Of a DNA stretch of 26,928 nucleotides, positions 7,326 to 14,753 are shown piece after piece. A program made the position numbers and the translations under genes. The stretch lies in contig JBCNVA010000002.1 in the NCBI GenBank assembly GCA_039630445.1, positions 1 to 26,928 on the forward strand. Direction: 5' to 3'. This DNA is from HRBIN15 sp039630445 (GTDB lineage: Bacteria > Armatimonadota > Fimbriimonadia > Fimbriimonadales > GBS-DC). The notes below the pieces were generated by a model. That model was not told where the DNA came from. It ran no database searches and saw only the letters and a list, made by a program, of their open reading frames with translations. The stretch's first letter is position 1. Every line of letters starts with the position of its first letter.

Positions 7326-7676
7326 TGGTGGAGGCGGGGGGAATTGAACCCCCTTCCAGAACAGCTGCTCGCCCAGCTTCTACGAGCGTAGTTCGTCTTT
7401 AGCTCTCGCGTTGTGCGTCCCGACGAACAGGGTTTCACAACGCCAGCCCAGTTCTCTGTCCTCCGTCAGCCCTGGGCGCAGCCTCAGGAGCGAGTCGGTC
7501 TGACCCACGCCGAATCTTGCCCGGACCGACAACAGGCAAGTCGACGGCTGCCTTCAATTAGGCAGCGAGCGCATAGTTATAGTTCGCACTTCTTTTGCGC
7601 CGTTTTTTAACGAGGCCCACGGCACCTCGGCTCGCCACTGAGCGTCAGACCTGTCCTGTCGAACCCTGACGCCCCC
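7326..7676 (-). ncRNA. ssrA: tmRNA
   Basis: 351 nt. The 5' end GGGGGCG pairs with CGCCTCC before the discriminator A and CCA at the 3' end (7 bp, one G-U), forming the tRNA-like acceptor stem. GGTTCAATTCC gives the T arm, and GGGTTCGACAGG near the 5' end is the conserved tmRNA start. The tag frame ends in ...ANYNYALAA followed by TAA, a variant of the ALAA-ending degradation tag. The first codon of the tag is uncertain; the in-frame stretch before it reads KRS. tmRNA releases ribosomes stalled on broken mRNAs and tags the product for proteolysis with SmpB. A TATAAT lies at 7689-7694, and no terminator separates it from the DUF2203 gene. Confidence 0.97.
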
Positions 7677-7688
7677 GTGTCCGCTACT

Positions 7689-7694
7689 ATTATA
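7689..7694 (-). promoter_or_regulatory. -10 element of the ssrA promoter
   Basis: TATAAT in the context GGGTATAATAGT. The predicted start near 7682 gives a short 5' extension before the mature tmRNA end at 7676, which RNase P would remove. No recognisable -35 is seen. It is the only clear promoter for the genes down to 4166. Confidence 0.75.
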
Positions 7695-7721
7695 CCCTAT
7701 TGGAGGGGCAAATAGTTCCCT

Positions 7722-8783
7722 TCAGGGCAACTCCACGCTGCTGCTGTCGCCGAGCATCAGGCGCAACGCCCGCGGGCGACGCGCCCTGCCCGAGACCAGC
7801 ACATTCTTTCCCAGCAAACTATGTTCGATGCGCGGCTCGATCTGCTCGATGCGGCTGCCGTCCAGCACGATGCTGTACTCCACCTCGCAGGCGCGCAGGT
7901 ATACCCCGTTCCCAATAGAGGTAAACGGACCGATGTAGCAGTCTTCGAGGGTGCAGTTTTGCCCGATAATGGCAGGTCCCCGCACGGTGCAACGCACCAG
8001 ACGGCTGCCTGCGCCGATTGCCACGCGCCCGTGCAGCTCACTCTCTGTCAGCTCGCCCTCCACGCAGCTCTCCAAGTCCTCCAGCACGAGGCGATTCGCC
8101 TCCAGCAGCGCATCGAGGCTCCCTGTATCCTTCCACCAGCCTGTGATGGTATGCCAGCGCACTGTGTAGCCGTGGTCGATCAGATACTGGATGGCGTCGG
8201 TGATTTCCAGTTCGTTGCGCCATGAAGGTTTGATGGCGCGGGCTGCCTCAAAGATATGGTGGTCAAACAGGTAGACGCCGACCAGCGCGAAGTTGGAAGG
8301 CGGCTCTTTGGGCTTCTCAACCAGCTTGACCACGCGCCGCCCGCGCAGCACCGCCACGCCGAACTCGTGCGGATTGGGCACCTCCGCCAGCAGGATCAGT
8401 GCATTCGGGCGGTCGCGCTCGAATTCACGCACCAGCGGCGCAATGCTCGACTTGATGAGGTTATCGCCCAGATACATCACGAAGGGTGTCGTGCCCAGAA
8501 AGGGTTCAGCAACCAGTACAGCGTGCGCTAATCCCAACGGTTGGGGTTGCGGAATGTAGGTCACCTGCAAGCCCCATCGCGTGCCGTCACCAACCGCTGC
8601 CTGAATCTCGGCGGCTGTGTCCCCAACCACGATGCCCACTTCGCGGATGCCCGCCTGCGCCACCGCCTCTAACCCATAAAACAGCACGGGCTTATTCGCT
8701 ACAGGCACCAGCTGCTTCGCCATGCTGTAGGTGAGGGGGCGCAGGCGCGTGCCCTTACCCCCTGCCAGAATCAGGGCTTTCAT
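7722..8783 (-). CDS. Sugar-1-phosphate nucleotidyltransferase, long RmlA type
   Basis: 353 aa. It probably makes dTDP-glucose (or a related NDP-sugar) from the sugar 1-phosphate and NTP, in the cytoplasm. The nucleotide-binding loop LILAGGKGTRLRPLT is at the N-terminus, with LVPVANKPVLFYGLE next, YLGDN for metal and substrate binding, and VEKPKEPPSNFALVGVY. After about residue 240 comes a left-handed beta-helix tail (GRVAIGAGSRLVRCTVRGPA..., GPFTSIGNGVYL), the mark of the long StrD/archaeal-type enzymes rather than short RmlA (about 290 aa). The start at 8783 is fixed by an ATGA overlap with the upstream hydrolase stop. No rmlB, C or D is adjacent, so the exact nucleotide and sugar remain inferred. 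Confidence 0.9.
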   Translation of the reverse strand: MKALILAGGKGTRLRPLTYSMAKQLVPVANKPVLFYGLEAVAQAGIREVGIVVGDTAAEIQAAVGDGTRWGLQVTYIPQPQPLGLAHAVLVAEPFLGTTPFVMYLGDNLIKSSIAPLVREFERDRPNALILLAEVPNPHEFGVAVLRGRRVVKLVEKPKEPPSNFALVGVYLFDHHIFEAARAIKPSWRNELEITDAIQYLIDHGYTVRWHTITGWWKDTGSLDALLEANRLVLEDLESCVEGELTESELHGRVAIGAGSRLVRCTVRGPAIIGQNCTLEDCYIGPFTSIGNGVYLRACEVEYSIVLDGSRIEQIEPRIEHSLLGKNVLVSGRARRPRALRLMLGDSSSVELP

Positions 8784-9853
8784 GGAAGCAGCCCCATCAG
8801 CCACTGACGCAATGCCTGCCAGAAGGTAGGTAGGTAGAACGCCGCCAGCGCGGCAGCGTTTCGCAAGCGGTCGCGCCACTCCTGCCACAGGGAGGTGCTT
8901 TTCGCCTGACCCTTGAGATGTTCGTTCAGCCAGTTGACCACAGCATTCAGCAGATTGGGCATCTCGGCAGGTGGTGGCACATGCCCACCCTTGTACCAGA
9001 TAATCTTTTTCGGCTCACGCGCCGCCTCATGCAACGCTTTGTTCGAATCGACAGGCACTACATCGTCGGCGTCGCCGTTAATCATCAGCACAGGGCGCGG
9101 GCTGATACGCCCCACCCAGTGGACGGGATCAACCACATCCATCGCCTTCAGCGCCTGCTCCATCTCTTTGGGGGAGCGATTCTCGCGGAAGACCGACAGC
9201 ACGCTCTTTTCCATAATGATTTTCCAGTTGCCGCCGGCAACCAGCAGCACGGGCGCTTGGACGCGCTCGTCCACGCCTGCAAATATCGCGCCCAGCATCC
9301 CGCCCATGCTTGCGCCGATATAACCGATGCGTTTGGGGTCAATCTCGGGGCGCGTCTCCAGATAGTCCACTGCTCGTCGCAGGTCAATAACCGTTTGGAT
9401 GAGTGCGTCGCGCGAATAGTAGGGGTAGACCCCGAAAAAGGGTAGTGAATCTTTCGGCTTGCGCTCGCCATGATACTGCGCATCGATGGCGAACAGGGCG
9501 TAGCCTGCATTCAGAAGCAAGGGCCAAAGCATTTTGAGCATCGACTTATCGCCCCCCAGCCCGTGCATCAGAATCACGCAGGGCAGTTTCTGACCCTCCT
9601 GACGGTTTTTGGGCAGCACGAGGAAGGCGGGCACGCGCTGATCGCGTGCGCTACGATAGACCACCTTATAGCAGATGTAGAGGGGCGTCTCCTCCGCTAT
9701 GCTCACTTCGGCACCGAGCGGGAGATTCTTGTCGTAGCCGAAAATCCAGTCGGGGTCAGGGAGGCGCGGGTTATGCTGCGCCTGCGTGCAACCTGCCAAG
9801 CCCAGCAGCATCATCACGCTAACAATCGAAAGCCGCCTTGCCATGCGCATCAT
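8780..9853 (-). CDS. Lipoprotein alpha/beta hydrolase
   Basis: 357 aa from the ATG at 9853, which follows AAAGG by 7 nt and gives a good signal peptide (MMRMARRLSIVSVMMLLG) with lipobox LAGC, Cys22. The open frame continues upstream to 9940, and Met at 9880 is an alternative start. The mature part is an alpha/beta hydrolase of the acetyl-xylan-esterase/dienelactone type: oxyanion block VILMHGLGGD, nucleophile elbow YIGASMGGMLG, acid INGDADDVVP and a likely catalytic His in KGGHVPPP. A C-terminal hydrophobic segment is also present (AALAAFYLPTFWQALRQWLM). It should act on an ester at the outer face of the membrane; the substrate is unknown. Its stop overlaps the start of the nucleotidyltransferase gene. 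Confidence 0.86.
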   Translation of the reverse strand: MMRMARRLSIVSVMMLLGLAGCTQAQHNPRLPDPDWIFGYDKNLPLGAEVSIAEETPLYICYKVVYRSARDQRVPAFLVLPKNRQEGQKLPCVILMHGLGGDKSMLKMLWPLLLNAGYALFAIDAQYHGERKPKDSLPFFGVYPYYSRDALIQTVIDLRRAVDYLETRPEIDPKRIGYIGASMGGMLGAIFAGVDERVQAPVLLVAGGNWKIIMEKSVLSVFRENRSPKEMEQALKAMDVVDPVHWVGRISPRPVLMINGDADDVVPVDSNKALHEAAREPKKIIWYKGGHVPPPAEMPNLLNAVVNWLNEHLKGQAKSTSLWQEWRDRLRNAAALAAFYLPTFWQALRQWLMGLLP

Positions 9854-9919
9854 AATAGAGCCTTTCGGCAGGATACCCATGAACTCCTGCTGAGGGGCTT
9901 GCGATCCGATGCCTGCAGG

Positions 9920-9925
9920 TATAGT
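9920..9925 (+). promoter_or_regulatory. -10 element of thiD, apparently leaderless
   Basis: TATAGT ends 7 nt before the ATG at 9933, and no Shine-Dalgarno motif is present. Transcription would begin at or next to the start codon. Confidence 0.5.
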
Positions 9926-9932
9926 AAAAGTC

Positions 9933-10727
9933 ATGCGCAAGGCGATGACGATTGCTGGCTCCGATTCGGGTGGCGGAGCAGGTATTCAGGCAGACCTAAA
10001 GACCTTTGCGGCGCTCGGCGTGTATGGCACAACCGCCATCACCGCGCTGACAGCCCAGAACACTCAAGGGGTGCAGGGCGTGTTCCCTGTGGAGCCAGAG
10101 TTCGTGGGGCAGCAGATCGATTCGATCATGGCGGACATCGGTGCGGACGCTGCCAAGACGGGCATGCTGTTCAGCGAAGCGATTATTCGGGTGGTGGCAG
10201 AACGGGTGCGCCGCTGGAACATCCAGAACCTGGTGGTAGACCCCGTGATGGTCGCCAAGAGTGGGGATCGGCTGTTGCGTGAGGATGCGATTGATGCGCT
10301 GCGCCACCTGTTGCTGCCGTTGGCGCTGGTTGTCACGCCGAATTTGGGTGAGGCGAGCGTGCTGGCGGGCTTTCCTGTGCAGGACAAGCCCGCGATGCAG
10401 GAGGCAGCTCAGGCGATCCACGCTATGGGCGCACGCTGGGTCGTGGTTAAAGGCGGTCATCTGCCCGACTGTGCCGACGACCTGTTGTATAATGAGGAGC
10501 AATTCCTCTGGTTGCCGGGGGAGCGCGTCGACACGCCCCACACGCACGGCACAGGATGCGCCTTCTCGGCAGCGATTGCGGCGTTCCTGGCGAAGGGCTG
10601 CGATGTGCCCGAGGCGGTACGCCGCGCCAAAGCCTATCTCACTGCTGGGTTGCGTGCTGCCGTGCCTATTGGTGCGGGGCATAGCCCACCGCACCATTTC
10701 CATCCCTTCTATCGCGCGGAGGAGTAG
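9933..10727 (+). CDS. thiD: Hydroxymethylpyrimidine/phosphomethylpyrimidine kinase
   Basis: 264 aa, the normal size. It phosphorylates HMP and then HMP-phosphate to HMP-pyrophosphate for thiamine synthesis, in the cytoplasm. Seen are the N-terminal AMTIAGSDSGGGAGIQADLK block, the GVYGTTAITALTAQNT substrate segment, DPVMVAKSGDRLL, TPNLGEASVL, VVKGGH and the ribokinase-type anion-hole and catalytic motif THGTGCAFSAAIAAF. The ATG at 9933 is preferred because the family starts just before TIAGSDSG; it has no ribosome-binding site, and a TATAGT 7 nt upstream suggests a leaderless message. Met at 9945 is an alternative. The ABC ATPase gene follows after 3 nt. Confidence 0.95.
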   Translation: MRKAMTIAGSDSGGGAGIQADLKTFAALGVYGTTAITALTAQNTQGVQGVFPVEPEFVGQQIDSIMADIGADAAKTGMLFSEAIIRVVAERVRRWNIQNLVVDPVMVAKSGDRLLREDAIDALRHLLLPLALVVTPNLGEASVLAGFPVQDKPAMQEAAQAIHAMGARWVVVKGGHLPDCADDLLYNEEQFLWLPGERVDTPHTHGTGCAFSAAIAAFLAKGCDVPEAVRRAKAYLTAGLRAAVPIGAGHSPPHHFHPFYRAEE

Positions 10728-10730
10728 CCC

Positions 10731-12263
10731 GTGGAGTACCTCGTGGAGATGCGCGGCATCACAAAACGGTTCGGCACGCTCGTGGCGAACGAGCGGGTCG
10801 ATCTCCATGTGCGCGCGGGCACGCTACACGCGATTGTGGGCGAGAACGGAGCGGGCAAAACCACGCTGATGCGCATCCTCTACGGCTACTATCAGCCCGA
10901 TGAGGGCACTATCTATCTCAAGGGCAAGCCTGTTCACTTCACCAGCCCCGCCGACGCGATTGCGCACGGCATCGGGATGGTCAGCCAGCACTACAGCCTG
11001 ATCCCTGAGCTGAGCGTGCTGGACAACTTGATGCTGGGCGCGGAGGTGGCAGGGATAATAGGAGTGCTGAACCGTCGAGAAGCGCGGCAACGGGCAGAAA
11101 AGTTAGCCAAAAGCCTCGATTTTGAAGCTGATTGGAGCCAGCTTACTGAGGCACTGAGCGTCGCCGCACGCCAGAAACTGGAGATCCTGAAGCTCCTGTG
11201 GCGTAACGCCGAGATTTTGATCCTGGACGAGCCGACGGCGATGCTCTCGCCCACGGATGTGCAGGCGCTGTTTGAGGTGTTGCTGCGTCTCAAAGCCGAA
11301 GGGCGCACCATCTTGCTGGTGACGCACAAGCTGCAGGAGGTGCTGGAGTACGCCGACATGGTGACGGTGCTGCGCGGGGGGCGCAAGGTCGCCGAGGCGC
11401 CTGTGAGCGAGACGGACGCTGCAACGCTGACCCGCTGGATTGTGGGAGAGACTACGCCCGATCTCTCCGAACAGCCTGGGCAGGTGGAGGAGCCGCAGGG
11501 CTTGGGCACAGCGACGCCACGCCTGAGTATTGAATCGCTTTTTGTGCGTGCCGATCGGGGCGGTTGGGGCGTGCAAGATTTGAACCTGCAGGTCATGCCG
11601 GGCGAGATTTTCGGGCTGGCGGGTGTGGACGGCAACGGGCAGCAGGAGCTGGTCGAGGCGTTAGCAGGGTTGCGCCCTGTAGCGCGTGGACGCCTGCTGC
11701 TGGACGGCACGCCCTTCGAAAACTGGTCGCCTGCCCGACGCCTGCAGGCGGGCGTGCGGTTCCTGTTCGATGACCGTTTCCGCCGCGGGATGATTGCCTC
11801 GTGGAGCGTGATGGAGAACGCGATTTTAGGGGCGCAGCGCGAGGCGGAGCTGCAGCGGTTCGGTTGGCTGCGTCCGCGTGCGGTTCGCCAGCGCGCCCAG
11901 CGGCTTATTGAGCGGTTTCAGGTCAAAGTGCCCTCGCTGCGGGCGCCGATGACCGCGCTGTCGGGCGGGAACCAGCAGCGGCTGGTGGTGGCGCGCACCC
12001 TGTACGGTCAGCCGCGCCTGCTGGTTGCCTACGCGCCCACGCGCGGACTGGACATTCGCGGCACCGAGGCGACTTATCATGCTATTCGCGAAGCGTGCCG
12101 ACAGGGCATGGCAGCCCTCATCCTCTCGCTCGACTTGGATGAGCTGATGGACCATTGCGATCGGATCGGCGTGCTATATCGCGGGCGCGTTGTGAAGGTG
12201 TTCGGACGCGATGAGTTCTCGCGCGAAGCGATCGGCGCCGCGATGGTCGGGGTCAGCAAGTGA
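10731..12263 (+). CDS. Nucleoside-type ABC transporter ATPase (double NBD)
   Basis: 510 aa with two fused nucleotide-binding domains, as in the YufO/RbsA-like ATPases of BmpA-dependent nucleoside importers. In the first half Walker A is GENGAGKTT (37-45), the signature is the weak ALSVAARQ (141-148; family usually LSVGxQQ) and Walker B is ILILDEPT. The second half has the degenerate Walker A GVDGNGQQE (298-306), an intact LSGGNQQR and LLVAYAPTRGLD, lacking the acidic Walker B and glutamate pair. That asymmetry is normal for this family. It starts with GTG 3 nt after thiD, with GGAGGAG upstream. The two permeases and the lipoprotein that normally accompany it are absent. Coupling to thiD hints at uptake of a pyrimidine or thiamine precursor, which is inference. 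Confidence 0.88.
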   Translation: MEYLVEMRGITKRFGTLVANERVDLHVRAGTLHAIVGENGAGKTTLMRILYGYYQPDEGTIYLKGKPVHFTSPADAIAHGIGMVSQHYSLIPELSVLDNLMLGAEVAGIIGVLNRREARQRAEKLAKSLDFEADWSQLTEALSVAARQKLEILKLLWRNAEILILDEPTAMLSPTDVQALFEVLLRLKAEGRTILLVTHKLQEVLEYADMVTVLRGGRKVAEAPVSETDAATLTRWIVGETTPDLSEQPGQVEEPQGLGTATPRLSIESLFVRADRGGWGVQDLNLQVMPGEIFGLAGVDGNGQQELVEALAGLRPVARGRLLLDGTPFENWSPARRLQAGVRFLFDDRFRRGMIASWSVMENAILGAQREAELQRFGWLRPRAVRQRAQRLIERFQVKVPSLRAPMTALSGGNQQRLVVARTLYGQPRLLVAYAPTRGLDIRGTEATYHAIREACRQGMAALILSLDLDELMDHCDRIGVLYRGRVVKVFGRDEFSREAIGAAMVGVSK

Positions 12264-12269
12264 GCGCCC

Positions 12270-14033
12270 TCAGCGCGGTGGAGGCTCAAACGGCACGCGC
12301 TTGCCCTGCAAGTAGAGCTGTACCTCGTTCTGCCGCATCATCGCTGCAAACTGTTCCAGCCGTTTTTCGAAGTGCACCTGCGCGATCATCAGCCCGTTCA
12401 GCGCCAGTAAGAACACCAGCCCCACCACCGTCGCAAAACGCCACAATATCGGCACACTCTGCTCGGTGGCTAAACGCCGCGTGGCGGCTAGCCAAAGCAG
12501 TCCGAGACCGAGCAGCAGCCCATTGATTAGAAAAGCAAAGAACGGCAGCCCCCAACGCCCGGATCGCGCGAGTCGTGCCGCTGCCTCCTGGTACGCATCT
12601 ATCCCTTCACGGAACCCGCTTTCCGCTGCACGCGCCGATTCGCGCGCACGCCACATCAGCTCCGCCGCTGCCGATTCGGCAAACCAGATCGTTGCCAGCA
12701 ACATCACCGCCAAGGCAATCATCAGGGTAGCCGGGAGGGAGAGATGCCAACGCGCAGCGACACCCAGCGCAAGCCACATCCAGCCCAAACACCAGAGCAG
12801 CCCCAGCGTGAAAAAGAAGCCAAACAGCCACCAGTAGTACCTTCGGATTAGGGGGATCAGGGTTTTTTCATTAAAGCGCTTGAGCGCCTGGTATGTCTGT
12901 GTGAACATCGCATCGGCTCGTTTATATTCAGCCGCGAACCAGTGCGCTTCGCGCTCAAATCCGTGTACCTTCAGATACAGCAAGAATCGTTGGTTTTGCC
13001 ACTCTACATGCCCCCTAAAGGCTGGGAAGCAAATGCCTCCAGAACAAAGCGAATCGGAAGCCGTTTGCTGCGCCCTGTTTGCCATGGCGGTCAGCCATAG
13101 GGGTGGCTTTACCTTTTCACCACCAGGCACGGCGCTGGTAATCTCTGTGATGCTTACGCTTGTCAGCGCGTGGCTAAGCCATGAGGCTTTGGAGCGCAGG
13201 CGCCCGCTGTATTCCGCTAAGGCGAGGCGGATTGCCAGCCCGTCACGAATCCGCCCTTGCCGCTCATGCGCGGCAGCGAGGACGACCATTACACGCGCCA
13301 TTAAACGTTGATAGCTTATGTGAGGAAACAGCGCAGCCGTTTTGAGGGCATAATCCATGTCGGCGGAGCGACCGCCTGTGTACAGCCGCATAAACCGCAC
13401 CTGCGCTTCGACTTCCTCATCGAGATAGTCATCCCATTTTGGCTTGCGGGCAGCCGATTTCAGAGCACGGATCGCCTCCTCGTCCCTTTTGAGAACCAGC
13501 AGTGCGATGGCTCGCATCGCGCTGAAAAAGCTGTTCTGGGCGTCCAGCTGCTCGCCGCGGCGTGCCCATTCCAGGATGCGTTGCGCCGCCTGGCGATCCG
13601 AAGGACGAGCAGGGGAGATGGGGCGTGGTCTGTCCTCAAAGTACCCTTCCTCCGCACGCCCCAGATGGAGCTGGCGACACTCGTTGCGTATCAGCCCCGC
13701 ATAGACCTCTGGGCGATCCCCAAAATCCACAGCGAGCTGGGAGAGTTCTTGCCGTGTGCGCTCGGTGGATGACTTCGCCTGCGCCAGTGCCGCTGCCCAG
13801 TTGATGTTGAAATCGTTGGGGAACTGCTTTCGGACCACCTCGATCCGCTGGAGCTGCGCCGCACTGAGCGGTGTATCGTTCTCTGAGAGGTGGTCGTACA
13901 TCGTGAGCCGATCCACCTCGCGTTGAAAGAGAGTGGCGAGCTTCCAGCGCAAGTAAGGGGCTGTCGCGGGATGCACCAGCAAGCCACTCCCCACAAGCAA
14001 CGCGACCACCAGCAAGCCCCACACCACGCGCAT
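12270..14033 (-). CDS. Large membrane protein with TPR-like soluble region, unknown function
   Basis: 587 aa. I do not recognise a family. Residues 1-22 are an N-terminal hydrophobic segment (signal anchor). About residues 40-400 are soluble and helical, with repeated Ala/Arg-rich helix pairs such as AQRILEWARRGEQLDAQNSF and AMRAIALLVLKRDEEAIRAL that look like TPR units. Then come two or three membrane helices (YYWWLFGFFFTLGLLWCLG, LPATLMIALAVMLLATIW), a helical linker with many Ala and Arg residues, and two more helices (FFAFLINGLLLGLGLLWLA and WRFATVVGLVFLLALNGLM). The ATG at 14033 is chosen because TATACT lies 5 nt upstream on this strand; the open frame to 14465 is only the antisense of the YkgJ-like gene. 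Confidence 0.7.
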   Translation of the reverse strand: MRVVWGLLVVALLVGSGLLVHPATAPYLRWKLATLFQREVDRLTMYDHLSENDTPLSAAQLQRIEVVRKQFPNDFNINWAAALAQAKSSTERTRQELSQLAVDFGDRPEVYAGLIRNECRQLHLGRAEEGYFEDRPRPISPARPSDRQAAQRILEWARRGEQLDAQNSFFSAMRAIALLVLKRDEEAIRALKSAARKPKWDDYLDEEVEAQVRFMRLYTGGRSADMDYALKTAALFPHISYQRLMARVMVVLAAAHERQGRIRDGLAIRLALAEYSGRLRSKASWLSHALTSVSITEITSAVPGGEKVKPPLWLTAMANRAQQTASDSLCSGGICFPAFRGHVEWQNQRFLLYLKVHGFEREAHWFAAEYKRADAMFTQTYQALKRFNEKTLIPLIRRYYWWLFGFFFTLGLLWCLGWMWLALGVAARWHLSLPATLMIALAVMLLATIWFAESAAAELMWRARESARAAESGFREGIDAYQEAAARLARSGRWGLPFFAFLINGLLLGLGLLWLAATRRLATEQSVPILWRFATVVGLVFLLALNGLMIAQVHFEKRLEQFAAMMRQNEVQLYLQGKRVPFEPPPR

Positions 14034-14035
14034 CA

Positions 14036-14060
14036 GCGAGTATAATACCCAGTCAAGGGG
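14036..14060. promoter_or_regulatory. Shared palindromic -10 for two divergent genes
   Basis: GTATAATAC (14040-14048) is a palindrome. On the plus strand it gives TATAAT (14041-14046), then AAGGGG (14055-14060) and the ATG at 14067. On the minus strand the same bases give TATTAT or TATACT, 5-8 nt before the ATG at 14033. The two starts are 33 nt apart, so the two transcripts cannot be initiated at the same time. Confidence 0.55.
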
Positions 14061-14066
14061 ATTGAA

Positions 14067-14696
14067 ATGGACCCTACAACGATCGTTCGTACGCCGGCAC
14101 GCTGGACAACGCGCATGCGCTTTTTGTTCTATGCGCGCCCCGTATTTCGCGTTTGGGAGGTGTGTTGCAATCACCTTGCCCGCTGGTTGACCGATAAGCA
14201 GGCGCTGCAGGATGTGCGCTATCAGCGTCAACTGGCGCAGCTCAATCTGAGGCGGATGGAGATCCAGCGCGCGCTGGGTCAGATCAGTCGCAGCCATGCG
14301 CATGTGTGCGCGGCGTGCGGCTACTGTTGCAAAGGGGAGCGCGAACGCGACGCCTTTCTGGACAGGGTGCTGCAGAACCCGCAGACGGAGCATCTGGGGG
14401 CGCGTCGGCGCACAGGCGAGATGGTGGGCTTCCAGCTGGCGCGAGCGCAGAATCGCCTGCTGCATATCGAAGCTCCTCGCCCACCTGGATGCTGCAACGA
14501 GCTGACCTGTCAGGGCTGCCGCCTGCCGAACGAGCTGCGCCCGATGCAGTGCTTAGCTTATTTTTGTGGAGCCGCTGTGCGGGCGCTCTCACAGGAGGAG
14601 TGCGAACAGGGTATTCGCCTGATACGCCAGCTCCTACGCCTGCAGTGGGACGCCGTGCGCACCGCAGCACGCTCCCGCTGGCGACGCCCGCAGTGA
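14067..14696 (+). CDS. YkgJ-like cysteine-cluster protein
   Basis: 209 aa. Residues about 79-87 have CAACGYCCKGE, the CxxCGxCC start typical of YkgJ/PF03692 putative zinc- or iron-binding proteins. A second cluster follows near residues 143-170: GCCNELTCQGC, then RPMQCLAYFC, corresponding to the family's C-x2-C and RPxxCR region. At least ten Cys residues are clustered in this half. The N-terminal about 75 residues are basic and helical and not part of the family. It is likely cytoplasmic; a metal centre is inferred from the Cys pattern, and the function of the family is unknown. AAGGGG lies upstream of the ATG. Confidence 0.8.
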   Translation: MDPTTIVRTPARWTTRMRFLFYARPVFRVWEVCCNHLARWLTDKQALQDVRYQRQLAQLNLRRMEIQRALGQISRSHAHVCAACGYCCKGERERDAFLDRVLQNPQTEHLGARRRTGEMVGFQLARAQNRLLHIEAPRPPGCCNELTCQGCRLPNELRPMQCLAYFCGAAVRALSQEECEQGIRLIRQLLRLQWDAVRTAARSRWRRPQ

Positions 14697-14753
14697 GAGG
14701 TATCTCCCCATGCAGGGAAACCGTGACTGCTCAGTGAATCACATGGTGCAGTG

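Noticed and set aside
12264..12269. Terminator between the ABC ATPase gene and the convergent membrane-protein gene
   Set aside because: Only 6 nt separate the stops and no hairpin with a T-tract is visible.
14034..14465. Extended N-terminus of the 587-aa membrane protein
   Set aside because: It is antisense to the YkgJ-like gene, and the promoter lies inside the extension.
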